Part shown: piece after piece, positions 21,570 to 28,992 of the stretch | How the letters are laid out: every line of letters begins with the position of its first letter | How positions within the stretch are numbered: the first letter of the stretch is position 1 | Source of the DNA: Vulcanimicrobiota bacterium | GTDB lineage: Bacteria; Vulcanimicrobiota; Vulcanimicrobiia; Vulcanimicrobiales; Vulcanimicrobiaceae | Direction: 5' to 3' | Length of the DNA: 33,091 bases | Assembly: GCA_027364935.1 (NCBI GenBank) | Contig: DAHXOK010000004.1 | Span: 31,356 to 64,446 of the forward strand | Made by a program: the position numbers and the translations under genes | Notes under the pieces: model-generated | Databases searched by the model: none | What the model was told of the DNA's origin: nothing | Seen by the model: only the letters and a program-made list of their open reading frames with translations

Positions 21570-21614
21570 TGTCATCCTGAGCGTAGCGCGCGCGGCGAGC
21601 GAAGTCGAAGGACT
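21570..21614 (+). repeat. Dispersed intergenic repeat, copy B, inside the gcv operon
   Basis: TTGTCATCCTGAGCGTAGCG, a GC-rich middle, then GAGCGAAGTCGAAGGAC. It matches copy A at 10160-10195 and is the fuller form. It fills most of the 61-base gap between gcvH and gcvPA. Its terminal GAAGGA lies 11 bases before the gcvPA ATG and may serve as that gene's ribosome-binding site. Confidence 0.72.
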
Positions 21615-21623
21615 GCGATAGGA

Positions 21624-22982
21624 ATGTATACGCCCCACACCCAAGCCGATATCGATGCGATGCTCGAAGCCATTGGCGTCGAGTCGATCGATGCGCTGCT
21701 GCAGGTTCCTGACGAGCTGAGACTGCGCGCGAAGCTCGATATCGTTCCGGCACTGCCGGAGTATCAGATTCGCCGCCGCATCGAGCAGCTCGCCAAGCGC
21801 AACGCCGGGGTCGATCTCGTCTCGTTCCTCGGCGGCGGCGCGTATCGGCACTACGCCCCGCCGGCGATCGCGGCGCTCGCGATGCGCGGGGAGTTCTTGA
21901 CGGCGTACACGCCGTATCAAGCCGAAGTCTCCCAGGGGTATCTGCAGGCGATCTACGAGTGGCAGACGTACATCTGCCTGCTCACCGGCATGGACCTCGC
22001 GGATGCTTCGGTCTACGACGGAGCGACCGCGCTAGCAGAAAGCGCGATCATGGCGATGAACGCGACGGGAAGACACCGTTTTCTCGTTTCCCGTGCCGTG
22101 CATCCCAACTATCGCGCGGTTTTGCGCACGTACTGCGCGGGACTCGACGTCCAAGTCGACGAGATTGCGCTCACCGCCGATGGAACGACGGACTTGCACG
22201 CGCTGGCGAGCGCACTTGCGTCGTACGAGTACGCCGGCGTCGCGCTGCAGTCGCCGAACTTTTTCGGCAACGTCGACACCCTCGACGCCGACGCGCTGCG
22301 TGCGGTTCGCGACGGCGGCGCCGTACCGATCGCGGTCGTCGCGGAGGCGCTCGCCCTCGCGGCGTTGGCGACGCCGAACTCGTGGGGAGCGCAGATCGTC
22401 GCCGGCGAGGCGCAGTCCTTCGGCGTGCCGCTGGCGTACGGCGGCCCGTACGTCGGGTTTATCGCGACGAAAGACGAGCACGTGCGGCGCATTCCGGGCC
22501 GCCTCGTCGGGAAGAGCGTCGACAATGCCGGCCGCACGGCCTTCGTTCTGACGCTCCAGGCGCGCGAGCAGCACATTCGGCGCGAGCGCGCGACGTCGAA
22601 CATCTGCACGAACCAAGCGCACTGCGCGCTCATCGCCACGATCTATCTCGCACTCCTCGGGAAGACCGGTCTGCGGGACGTCGCCGCGCTCAACCTCGAG
22701 CGCTCGCGCGAACTCGCAACCGCCGTCGCCAACGCAGGGGCTCGGCTGACGTTCTCGGCGCCGTTCTTCAACGAGTTCGCTGCTGACGTTGGGCGTCCGG
22801 CAAGCGAGGTGCTCGATGCGCTGCGCGAGCGCGGCATCCTCGGTGGCCTCGATCTGGGGCGGTGGTATCCGGAGTACGCGACGAGCGTGCTCATGACCGC
22901 AACGGAGCTCACGACGTCGGGCGAGATCGCGAAGCTCGGCGCAGCGTTGAAGGAGGTCGTGCGTGTCGGCGCAGGCGTCTGA
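21624..22982 (+). CDS. gcvPA: Glycine dehydrogenase (decarboxylating) subunit 1
   Basis: The N-terminal half of the P protein in organisms with a split enzyme. With GcvPB it decarboxylates glycine on pyridoxal phosphate and loads the residue onto H protein. The 452-residue product has the family landmarks MYTPHTQADIDAMLEAIGV, SFLGGGAYRHYAPPAI, TAYTPYQAEVSQGYLQAIYEWQT, LTGMDLADASVYDGATALAE, YGGPYVGFIATKDEHVRRIPGRLVG and NICTNQAHCALIATIYLALLG. Length is normal. The ATG at 21624 is preceded at 11 bases by GAAGGA from the repeat. The gene ends 20 bases into gcvPB. Confidence 0.96.
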   Translation: MYTPHTQADIDAMLEAIGVESIDALLQVPDELRLRAKLDIVPALPEYQIRRRIEQLAKRNAGVDLVSFLGGGAYRHYAPPAIAALAMRGEFLTAYTPYQAEVSQGYLQAIYEWQTYICLLTGMDLADASVYDGATALAESAIMAMNATGRHRFLVSRAVHPNYRAVLRTYCAGLDVQVDEIALTADGTTDLHALASALASYEYAGVALQSPNFFGNVDTLDADALRAVRDGGAVPIAVVAEALALAALATPNSWGAQIVAGEAQSFGVPLAYGGPYVGFIATKDEHVRRIPGRLVGKSVDNAGRTAFVLTLQAREQHIRRERATSNICTNQAHCALIATIYLALLGKTGLRDVAALNLERSRELATAVANAGARLTFSAPFFNEFAADVGRPASEVLDALRERGILGGLDLGRWYPEYATSVLMTATELTTSGEIAKLGAALKEVVRVGAGV

Positions 22983-24441
22983 CCGTCTCGCGCCCCCGCT
23001 CATCTTCGAGACGGGGCAGACCGGCCGTGCGACTCGCTACGTGGAACGGGGAAAGCCTCTCGAGAGCTTCATGCCCGCAAAAACGCTGCGCGACGATCTG
23101 CCGCTTCCGGACAACACCGAGCTCGACGTCGTGCGCCATTACACGCGTCTCTCGCAGCGCACGTTCGGCATCGATCTAGGATTCTATCCGCTCGGGTCGT
23201 GCACGATGAAGTACAATCCGCGGATCAACGATGCGCTTGCGAACCTGCACGAGTTCGCGGATCTCCACCCGTTCGTTCCCGACGAGCTCGCGCAGGGCGC
23301 GCTGCAGGTGATGCACGAGCTCGAGCGCAGCTTTTGCTCGCTCTTCGGCATGGCGGCGTTCTCATTGAATCCTGCGGCGGGTGCGCAAGCGGAGCTCGCC
23401 GCACTGCTGATCGCGAAGAAGTACTTCAAAGAGCGCGGTGCCACCAAACGCGACAAGGTCATCGTGCCGGACACCGCGCACGGCACGAACCCGGCGTCGG
23501 CGGCAATGTGCGGCTTCACCGTCGTTTCGGTGAAGAGCGATGCGCGCGGTAGGGTCGATCCCGCCGAGATTCGCGCCGTGCTCGGCGCGGATACGGCCGT
23601 CTGCATGATGACGAATCCGAACACGCTCGGGCTCTTCGAGGATCGTATCCACGAGATCGCCGGCGCGGTACACGAGGCCGGCGGCCTGATGTACTACGAC
23701 GGTGCGAACGCTAACGCGCTGATGGGCAACGCGCGCCCCGGCGACATGGGGTTCGATCTCATGCATCTGAACACGCACAAGACGTTCACCATTCCGCACG
23801 GCGGAGGCGGAGCCGGGCACGGTCCGCTCGGCGTCGCGACGCATCTCGTCGAATATCTGCCGACGCCCTACGTCGTGCGCGACGGAGAATGCTACCGCCT
23901 CGACTTCAACCGGCCGAAGTCGATCGGCCCCGTGCGATCGTTCTGGTCGAACTTCGCGCACGCGGTGCGCGCGTTGGCCTATCTCTACGCGAACGGAGCC
24001 GAAGGCCTCGCGAACGTTTCGCAGTACGCGGTGCTGAACGCCAACTACCTGCGCGTGAAGATCGCCGAGTTTCTCGAGATGCCCTATCCCGAGATCTGCC
24101 GCCACGAATTCGTCACCTCGGCGCAGGGCTTGAAGAAGAAGAGCGGCGTGCGCGCGCTCGACATCGCGAAGGCACTACTCGACCGCGGCTTCATGGCGCC
24201 GACCGTCTATTTTCCGCTGATCGTTCCGGAGTGTTTGATGATCGAGCCGAGCGGGACGGAGTCAAAGGAGACGCTCGACGAGTTCGTCGCAGCGTTGCGC
24301 GAGATCGTCGCTACCGCGGAATCTCATCCGCAGGAGCTCTTCGACGCGCCGGTGACGACGGTCGTCGGCCGCGTCGACGAAACGCGCGCCGCCCGGCATC
24401 CCGACCTGAGATGGAGGCCGGTCGAGCGACGCTCCGGCTGA
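22963..24441 (+). CDS. gcvPB: Glycine dehydrogenase (decarboxylating) subunit 2
   Basis: The C-terminal, cofactor-bearing half of the split P protein, 492 residues. Lys273 in HLNTHKTFTIPHGGGGAGHGPLGV forms the Schiff base with pyridoxal phosphate. Other landmarks are FYPLGSCTMKYNPRIND, FSLNPAAGAQAELAALL, DTAHGTNPASAAMCGF, NPNTLGLFE and YDGANANALMG. The GTG start at 22963 overlaps the end of gcvPA by 20 bases, a tight coupling suited to an equimolar complex. The gene ends 1 base from the convergent vapC, with no visible terminator hairpin. Confidence 0.97.
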   Translation: MSAQASDRLAPPLIFETGQTGRATRYVERGKPLESFMPAKTLRDDLPLPDNTELDVVRHYTRLSQRTFGIDLGFYPLGSCTMKYNPRINDALANLHEFADLHPFVPDELAQGALQVMHELERSFCSLFGMAAFSLNPAAGAQAELAALLIAKKYFKERGATKRDKVIVPDTAHGTNPASAAMCGFTVVSVKSDARGRVDPAEIRAVLGADTAVCMMTNPNTLGLFEDRIHEIAGAVHEAGGLMYYDGANANALMGNARPGDMGFDLMHLNTHKTFTIPHGGGGAGHGPLGVATHLVEYLPTPYVVRDGECYRLDFNRPKSIGPVRSFWSNFAHAVRALAYLYANGAEGLANVSQYAVLNANYLRVKIAEFLEMPYPEICRHEFVTSAQGLKKKSGVRALDIAKALLDRGFMAPTVYFPLIVPECLMIEPSGTESKETLDEFVAALREIVATAESHPQELFDAPVTTVVGRVDETRAARHPDLRWRPVERRSG

Positions 24442-24442
24442 G

Positions 24443-24841
24443 CTATCTCGATTTCCAGAAGCATTTCGCCGTTTTCGCGGCGGCGCCGAGCGCGGCGTCC
24501 ACGGTTGCGAGCGGCAGTTGTGCCTGTAACGCGAGCGCGAGGTACGCGGCATCGTATCCGTTGAGCTGATACTTTTTCGCTAAGGCGAGCGACGCGCTGG
24601 GGTCTGGGACCTCGACGGCGATCGGCAACGCGCGAAGTTCGGCGAGTATGAGGCTAGCCGTCGTCTCGTCGAGGCGATTCCTGCGTTCCGCGCGCGCGAG
24701 CGCTTGGACGATTTCGCTCCAGAAGTTGCCGGGGACGAGCGCGCTCTCGCGAGCGACGTGTTCCAATACCGCGTCGGACGCAGCGCCGTTCTCATCGGCG
24801 AGCGCCGACGAGACGACCGTGCAGGCGTCGACCACGATCAA
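24443..24841 (-). CDS. vapC: VapC-type PIN-domain toxin
   Basis: A 132-residue PIN-domain ribonuclease, the toxin of a type II toxin-antitoxin pair; such enzymes cleave tRNA or rRNA and stop growth when freed. The acidic active site is visible: Asp5 (VVDACT), Glu43 (FWSEIVQA), Asp97 (NGYDAAYLALA) and Asp115 (ATVDAAL). The start overlaps the antitoxin stop (ATGA at 24838-24841), the usual coupling that keeps toxin synthesis dependent on antitoxin synthesis. It faces gcvPB tail to tail. All four acidic residues are present, so it is probably active. Confidence 0.9.
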   Translation of the reverse strand: MIVVDACTVVSSALADENGAASDAVLEHVARESALVPGNFWSEIVQALARAERRNRLDETTASLILAELRALPIAVEVPDPSASLALAKKYQLNGYDAAYLALALQAQLPLATVDAALGAAAKTAKCFWKSR

Positions 24842-25077
24842 CGGCGGCCCTCGTCGATGAGCGTGCGCGCGGAGATCGCCGAACCTTTGAGCTGCGAACG
24901 CAGATGACGCAGCCGCTCGAGCGCCTGCTGCCCGCGCGTTGCGCGATCGACGGAGATCGGCCGCAGTTCGGCGACAGGCCGGCCGTTGCGCGTGATGACC
25001 GTCGTCTTGCCGGCGATCGCGTCCTCGATCAACGCAGAGAGATGCGTCTTGGCTTCGAAAAGCCCCACCGATCTCAT
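24838..25077 (-). CDS. vapB: Phd/YefM-type antitoxin (VapB role)
   Basis: A 79-residue antitoxin. The N-terminal half is the Phd/YefM DNA-binding fold (MRSVGLFEAKTHLSALIEDAIAGKTTVITRNGRPVAELRPI), where the EAKTHLSAL and V-I-T-R-N-G-R-P-V-A motifs are diagnostic. The C-terminal part (ERLRHLRSQLKGSAISARTLIDEGRR) would wrap around the toxin. Together with the toxin it should repress its own promoter, which carries two GACTAGTT repeats. ATG at 25077 lies 7 bases from the -10 box with no ribosome-binding site, so its mRNA is probably leaderless. Confidence 0.9.
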   Translation of the reverse strand: MRSVGLFEAKTHLSALIEDAIAGKTTVITRNGRPVAELRPISVDRATRGQQALERLRHLRSQLKGSAISARTLIDEGRR

Positions 25078-25080
25078 ACC

Positions 25081-25114
25081 GACTAGTTTAACAGACTAGT
25101 TCATTTAGCGGCAA
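25081..25114 (-). promoter_or_regulatory. Toxin-antitoxin promoter with repeated operator
   Basis: Minus strand TTGCCG (25114-25109), an 18-bp spacer and TAAACT (25090-25085), 7 bases before the vapB ATG. GACTAGTT occurs twice on the plus strand (25081-25088 and 25094-25101), and each contains the self-complementary ACTAGT. The copies are 13 bases apart and overlap the -10 box, as expected for autoregulation by the antitoxin. Confidence 0.65.
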
Positions 25115-25153
25115 GACCCTCCAGCCCCTAGAGGCCTTCTTGGGGCCCGCGTT

Positions 25154-25159
25154 TATAAT
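25154..25159 (+). promoter_or_regulatory. Probable -10 box of the Nudix-scpAB-nfo-dinB array
   Basis: A perfect TATAAT. At 17 bases upstream (25131-25136) there is no good -35 (GAGGCC). Transcription would begin near 25166 and leave a leader of about 20 bases before the ATG at 25185. Confidence 0.5.
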
Positions 25160-25184
25160 GAGAGGTAGGCGAGGGGCGCGGTCG

Positions 25185-25703
25185 ATGCGCCTCCTCATGT
25201 CTGTAGAAGGCGGTTTACGTATCATGCGGATCAAGTACGAGGTCTCGGCAGGCGGCTTGCTGTTGCGTCGCCACGAGTCGGGCTACGACGCGCTCCTCAT
25301 CGGGCGCCGCTCTCCCCGTATTTGGACGCTGCCCAAGGGCCACGTCGAGCGGCACGAGACGCACGAACAAGCGGCGTTGCGCGAGGTCCGCGAGGAGACG
25401 GGCTGCTGGGGCGAGATCTTCACGCGCCTGAACGAGATATCGTTCTGGTTCTACGTCGGCAAGGCCAAGCACCGCAAGAGCGTCACGTTCTATCTGATGC
25501 GCTATCTGTCGGGCGAAGCAGACAATCACGACCACGAAGTCGAGGAGTGTCGGTGGTTTGAAATAGCCGAGGCGCGCCGCACGCTCAAATACGTCAACGA
25601 GAAGCGCCTCGTCGATCTAGCGCTCGACTACCTGGCGAAGAACCCCGCGGCCTTCGTGGAAGTGCCGAGTCTCTTGCCGGCGGTCGAGCAGAAGAGCTCT
25701 TGA
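25185..25703 (+). CDS. Nudix hydrolase
   Basis: A pyrophosphohydrolase of about 172 residues. The Nudix box is intact: GHVERHETHEQAALREVREETGC (G-x5-E-x7-R-E-V-R-E-E-T-G). The domain begins MRIKYEVSAGGLLLRR and has LIGRRSPRIWTLPKGH before the box, a layout seen in diadenosine-polyphosphate and nucleotide-cleaning members; the exact substrate is open. I chose ATG 25185 because GAGGGG lies 8 bases upstream; ATG 25224, which begins exactly at the domain, is a real alternative. Its stop overlaps the scpA start (TTGA). House-cleaning of oxidised nucleotides would suit the repair genes downstream. Confidence 0.88.
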   Translation: MRLLMSVEGGLRIMRIKYEVSAGGLLLRRHESGYDALLIGRRSPRIWTLPKGHVERHETHEQAALREVREETGCWGEIFTRLNEISFWFYVGKAKHRKSVTFYLMRYLSGEADNHDHEVEECRWFEIAEARRTLKYVNEKRLVDLALDYLAKNPAAFVEVPSLLPAVEQKSS

Positions 25704-26467
25704 ACGGCGAGTCCGCCGTAGCGGAGGCGCGGGAAACGGACCAGTCCTCGTGCGTGGTGCGGTTCGACGTCTTCGACGGACCGCTCGATCTGCTGTTGCA
25801 TCTCGTCAAGGAGCAGCAGCTCGACATCGCCACCGTGCCGCTTGCCTCCGTCGCCGAGCAGTACCTCGCGTACGTTTCGATGATGGAAGAGATCGACGTG
25901 GAGGCCGCGGCGGAGTATCTCGTCATCGCGGCGACGCTCGTGTTCCTCAAGTCCCGGGCGTTGCTGCCGCCGGTTCCCCAAGAGTTTCTCGGCGAAGACG
26001 GCGAGTCGCCCGAGGAAGTCGAGGAGCGGCTGCGCAGGCGGCTCATCGCCTACTCGAAGTACCGCGAGCTCGGCGAGGATCTGCGCGCGCGTCAGTACGA
26101 GGCTTCCGGCTTCTTTACCCGCGAATCCGGCGATCCGTCGAGCGCGCTCGTGCAGCGCTACCGTATCGACGTCGAAAAGCTCAATCGCGCCTTCATCGCC
26201 ATGCTTCGCGAAGCGCGGCCCGAAAAGCGCTCGATCGCAGCGGAGCGGATCTCGGTGCTCGCGCAGATGGATTACATCACGCGCGCGTTGAAAGAACGAG
26301 GCGAGGTGCTGTTCTCCACGCTTTGCCGCGAACTCGGTGCGACGCGCGAGATCATCATCGCGACGTTTCTCGCGGTGCTCGAGCTCGTACGCCGCCGACG
26401 CGTCGCCTACGAGCAGCCCGCCGCGTTCGACGATATTCTCCTGCTGCCCGTCGCTCGAGAGCGTTGA
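25700..26467 (+). CDS. scpA: Segregation and condensation protein A
   Basis: The kleisin that, with ScpB, bridges the SMC heads in the bacterial condensin. The 255-residue product has the N-terminal SMC-neck-binding region FDVFDGPLDLLLHLVKEQQLDIATVPLASVAEQYL, the helix YLVIAATLVFLKSRALLPP and a C-terminal winged-helix half (LFSTLCRELGATREIIIATFLAVLELVRRRRVAYEQ). A 25-residue polar N-terminal extension precedes the domain. The TTG at 25700 overlaps the Nudix stop. scpB follows 7 bases later. smc itself is elsewhere. Confidence 0.94.
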   Translation: MNGESAVAEARETDQSSCVVRFDVFDGPLDLLLHLVKEQQLDIATVPLASVAEQYLAYVSMMEEIDVEAAAEYLVIAATLVFLKSRALLPPVPQEFLGEDGESPEEVEERLRRRLIAYSKYRELGEDLRARQYEASGFFTRESGDPSSALVQRYRIDVEKLNRAFIAMLREARPEKRSIAAERISVLAQMDYITRALKERGEVLFSTLCRELGATREIIIATFLAVLELVRRRRVAYEQPAAFDDILLLPVARER

Positions 26468-26474
26468 CATTCAT

Positions 26475-27080
26475 ATGCCGATTGAAGAGCACGTCGTTTC
26501 CTTCGAACCCATCGAGGCGCGTGGCGACGGAGAAGCCTTGCACGCGGCCGCCGGCCGTATCAAAGGCGCGGTCGAAGCGCTGCTTTTCGTCGCGAGCGAG
26601 CCGCTCGAGACGAAGCACATCGCGAAGCTCGTCGACGAAGACAAAAAGGCTGTCGCGCTCGCCTTGCAGCGACTGGAAGAAGAGTACGCGGAGCGCGGCA
26701 TCGTCGTGCGCGAGGCCGGCGGCGGGTACCGTTTCGCGACGTCGCCGCTCGTGCGCGGCGCCGTCGAGGCGTACCTCCTGCCTGCGAAGAGCACGCTCTC
26801 CGTGCAAGCGCTCGAGACGCTGGCGATCGTCGCGCACATGCAGCCGGTGACGAAGAGCGAGATCGAGGCAATTCGCGGCGTGAACTCCGACAGCGTCGTC
26901 TCGACGCTGCTCGACCGCAACCTCATCGTGGAGGCGGGCCGCAAAGAGGTTGTCGGGCGTCCGCTGATCTACAAGACGACGACGCTCTTCCTGGAATCCT
27001 TCGGACTGCGCTCTCTCGATGACTTGCCCACGCTCGAGCTCGAATCCGGCCAGCCGCTCGAACTCCCCATCAAGTCCTGA
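26475..27080 (+). CDS. scpB: Segregation and condensation protein B
   Basis: ScpB dimers clamp ScpA in the SMC-ScpAB complex. The 201-residue product has tandem winged helices: GAVEALLFVASEPLETKHIAKLVDEDKKAVALALQRLEEEYAERGIVVREAGGGYRFAT, then LSVQALETLAIVAHMQPVTKSEIEAIRGVNSDSVVSTLLDRNLIVEAGRKEVVGRPLIYKTT. Length and motifs are typical. ATG 26475 is 7 bases after scpA. The 25 residues before the first winged helix are unconserved. Confidence 0.95.
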   Translation: MPIEEHVVSFEPIEARGDGEALHAAAGRIKGAVEALLFVASEPLETKHIAKLVDEDKKAVALALQRLEEEYAERGIVVREAGGGYRFATSPLVRGAVEAYLLPAKSTLSVQALETLAIVAHMQPVTKSEIEAIRGVNSDSVVSTLLDRNLIVEAGRKEVVGRPLIYKTTTLFLESFGLRSLDDLPTLELESGQPLELPIKS

Positions 27081-27089
27081 TTTTCGCCT

Positions 27090-27938
27090 ATGAGAATTGG
27101 GCTTCACGTTCGCGTCGCAGGCGGGTACGCCGCCGCAGTCTCGCACGCGCGTGGCGTCGGCTGCAGCGCGATACAGGTCTTCTCGACCAATCCGCGCAGT
27201 TATCGGCCGTCCGCCGCAAACCAAGCGGCGCTCGACGAATTCGCCGCCTTGCGGCGCGATGCGGAAATCGACCCATGCGTCACGCACACGCCGTATCTCA
27301 TCAATCTCGCAAGCGACGACGAGAAGATCTACGCCGGTTCGATGCGCCTGCTGGAAGCCGATCTCGCCGTGGCAGGGCGCGGCGGGATTCGCTACGTCAA
27401 TACACACCTCGGCTCGTACGGTAAACGCGACCGCAAGGAAGGCTTTACGAGCATCTGTCGCGCCCTCGAGGCCGCACTCGCCACCATCCCGGCCGGCGTC
27501 GTTCTCGTGATGGAGAACTCCGCCGGGGCCGGAAGTCTTGCGGGCGGTACGCTCGAGGAGCTGGGGCGTTTCATCGCGGCACTCGGCCACCCACAGCTCG
27601 GCGTCTGTCTGGACACGGCACACGCTTGGGCGGCCGGCTACGAGATCAACGGCACGGCGGGCGTCGACCGCTTCCTCTACGAGGCGGCCGAGTGCATCGG
27701 CCTCGACAAGATTCACCTCTTCCATTTCAACGACACCGAAGTTCCGCTCGGGGGCAACCGCGATCGCCACTGGCATATCGGCGACGGCAACATTGGCGTC
27801 GAAGGTTTTCGCGCGCTGCTCGCGCGTCCGGAGCTGCGGGAAAAGACCGCGATCCTCGAGACGCCCGGCAGCGACGAGGACGACGCGCGCAACATGCAGA
27901 CGATCTTGACGATCGCGCGCGGCGCCGCCATGGCGTAA
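27090..27938 (+). CDS. nfo: Endonuclease IV (AP endonuclease)
   Basis: A three-zinc TIM-barrel enzyme that cuts DNA 5' to abasic sites in base-excision repair. The 282-residue product has IGLHVRVAGGYAAAV, the ligand strands HTPYLINLAS and NTHLGSYGKRDR, VLVMENSAGAG (metal-binding Glu), LGVCLDTAHAWAAGYEI, IHLFHFNDTEVPLGGNRDRHWHIGDGNIG and ILETPG, all as in the family. It starts 10 bases after scpB and ends 1 base before dinB, so repair genes share a transcript with the condensin genes. Confidence 0.96.
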   Translation: MRIGLHVRVAGGYAAAVSHARGVGCSAIQVFSTNPRSYRPSAANQAALDEFAALRRDAEIDPCVTHTPYLINLASDDEKIYAGSMRLLEADLAVAGRGGIRYVNTHLGSYGKRDRKEGFTSICRALEAALATIPAGVVLVMENSAGAGSLAGGTLEELGRFIAALGHPQLGVCLDTAHAWAAGYEINGTAGVDRFLYEAAECIGLDKIHLFHFNDTEVPLGGNRDRHWHIGDGNIGVEGFRALLARPELREKTAILETPGSDEDDARNMQTILTIARGAAMA

Positions 27939-27939
27939 C

Positions 27940-28992
27940 GTGTTCGTCGCGCACTTCGACGTGGATGCCTTCTACGCCAGCGTCGAGATCCGCGACGACC
28001 CGAGCCTGCGCGGAAAACCGCTCGCCGTCGCCGGCTCGAGCCGCCGAGCCGTCGTCCTGACGGCGTCGTACGAAGCGCGCCCGTACGGCGTGCGCTCAGC
28101 GGTCCCGCTCTATCGCGCGCGCGAAGCGTGCCCTCACCTCGTCGTCGTTCCGCCGCGTATGGCAACCTATAAGGCGGTCTCGCGCGAAATTTTCGAGATA
28201 TTCGGCGTCCGCGGCTTTCCGGTCGAAGGATTGTCTCTCGACGAAGCCTTCATCGCACTCGGCGACGTGACGTTCGACGACGCGTGCGAAATCGCGCGCG
28301 CGATCCGCGCGGAGATTTTCGCTGCGACCCGGCTCACGGTGAGCGCAGGCGTCGCGAGAGGCAAGATGGTGGCGAAGATCGCTTCCGATTCCTGTAAGCC
28401 CGACGGCCTGCTTGGAATCGCAGCTGGCGACGAAGCGGCATTTCTCGCGCCGCTCCCCGTCGGCCGGCTCTGGGGAGTCGGTCCGAAGACGCAAGCGAAA
28501 CTCGAGGGCGTCGGCGTCGCGACCATCGGCGATCTCGCGGCGCTCGACGACGCCGCGCTGCGCGCGCTCTTCGGGTCGTGGAGCGCGCACGTTCGAGATC
28601 TCGCGCGCGGAGTAGATACGCGTCCGGTCGAGCCGGAGCGCGAGACGAAGTCGATCTCGAGCGAAGAGACCTTCGAATACGACGTGCGCGACGAGTCCGC
28701 GCTCGTGGCGCTTCTGCGCGAACAGGCGAAGGAGATTGCGGAGGCACTCGCACGAGAGGACCTCAGCGCGCGGACCGTCGGCGTCAAGATCACGCGCGCG
28801 AACTTCTCCACGCTCGGGCGTCAGACGCGTCTCGTCGAGCCGACGCGGGACGCGCGCCGCATCTTTCGTGCGGCGGTGCACTGCCTGCGCCGCGCGCAGC
28901 TCAACGGCGCTGCCGTGCGTCTGCTCGGCTTACGCGTGGCCTCGCTCGTTCCCGGTGCTCCGCAACAAGCGGGACTCTTCGATCAGATGTGA
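27940..28992 (+). CDS. dinB: DNA polymerase IV (Y family)
   Basis: A translesion polymerase of 350 residues. The catalytic palm residues are Asp7 (HFDVDAFYASVE) and the Asp-Glu pair in GLSLDEAFIAL. The steric gate is Phe11 or Tyr12 of the same motif. VSAGVARGKMVAKIASDSCKPDGL, LPVGRLWGVGPKTQAKLEGVGVATIGDLA and the little-finger domain (VGVKITRANFSTLGRQTRLVEPT) follow in order. It ends QQAGLFDQM, near the QLSLF-type beta-clamp-binding motif. GTG at 27940 is the start, 1 base after nfo. Its last 10 bases overlap the convergent GNAT gene. Confidence 0.95.
   Translation: MFVAHFDVDAFYASVEIRDDPSLRGKPLAVAGSSRRAVVLTASYEARPYGVRSAVPLYRAREACPHLVVVPPRMATYKAVSREIFEIFGVRGFPVEGLSLDEAFIALGDVTFDDACEIARAIRAEIFAATRLTVSAGVARGKMVAKIASDSCKPDGLLGIAAGDEAAFLAPLPVGRLWGVGPKTQAKLEGVGVATIGDLAALDDAALRALFGSWSAHVRDLARGVDTRPVEPERETKSISSEETFEYDVRDESALVALLREQAKEIAEALAREDLSARTVGVKITRANFSTLGRQTRLVEPTRDARRIFRAAVHCLRRAQLNGAAVRLLGLRVASLVPGAPQQAGLFDQM

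Noticed and set aside
26355-27776. 473-codon minus-strand frame opposite scpA, scpB and nfo
   Set aside because: Spans three real genes on the other strand and has no family features.
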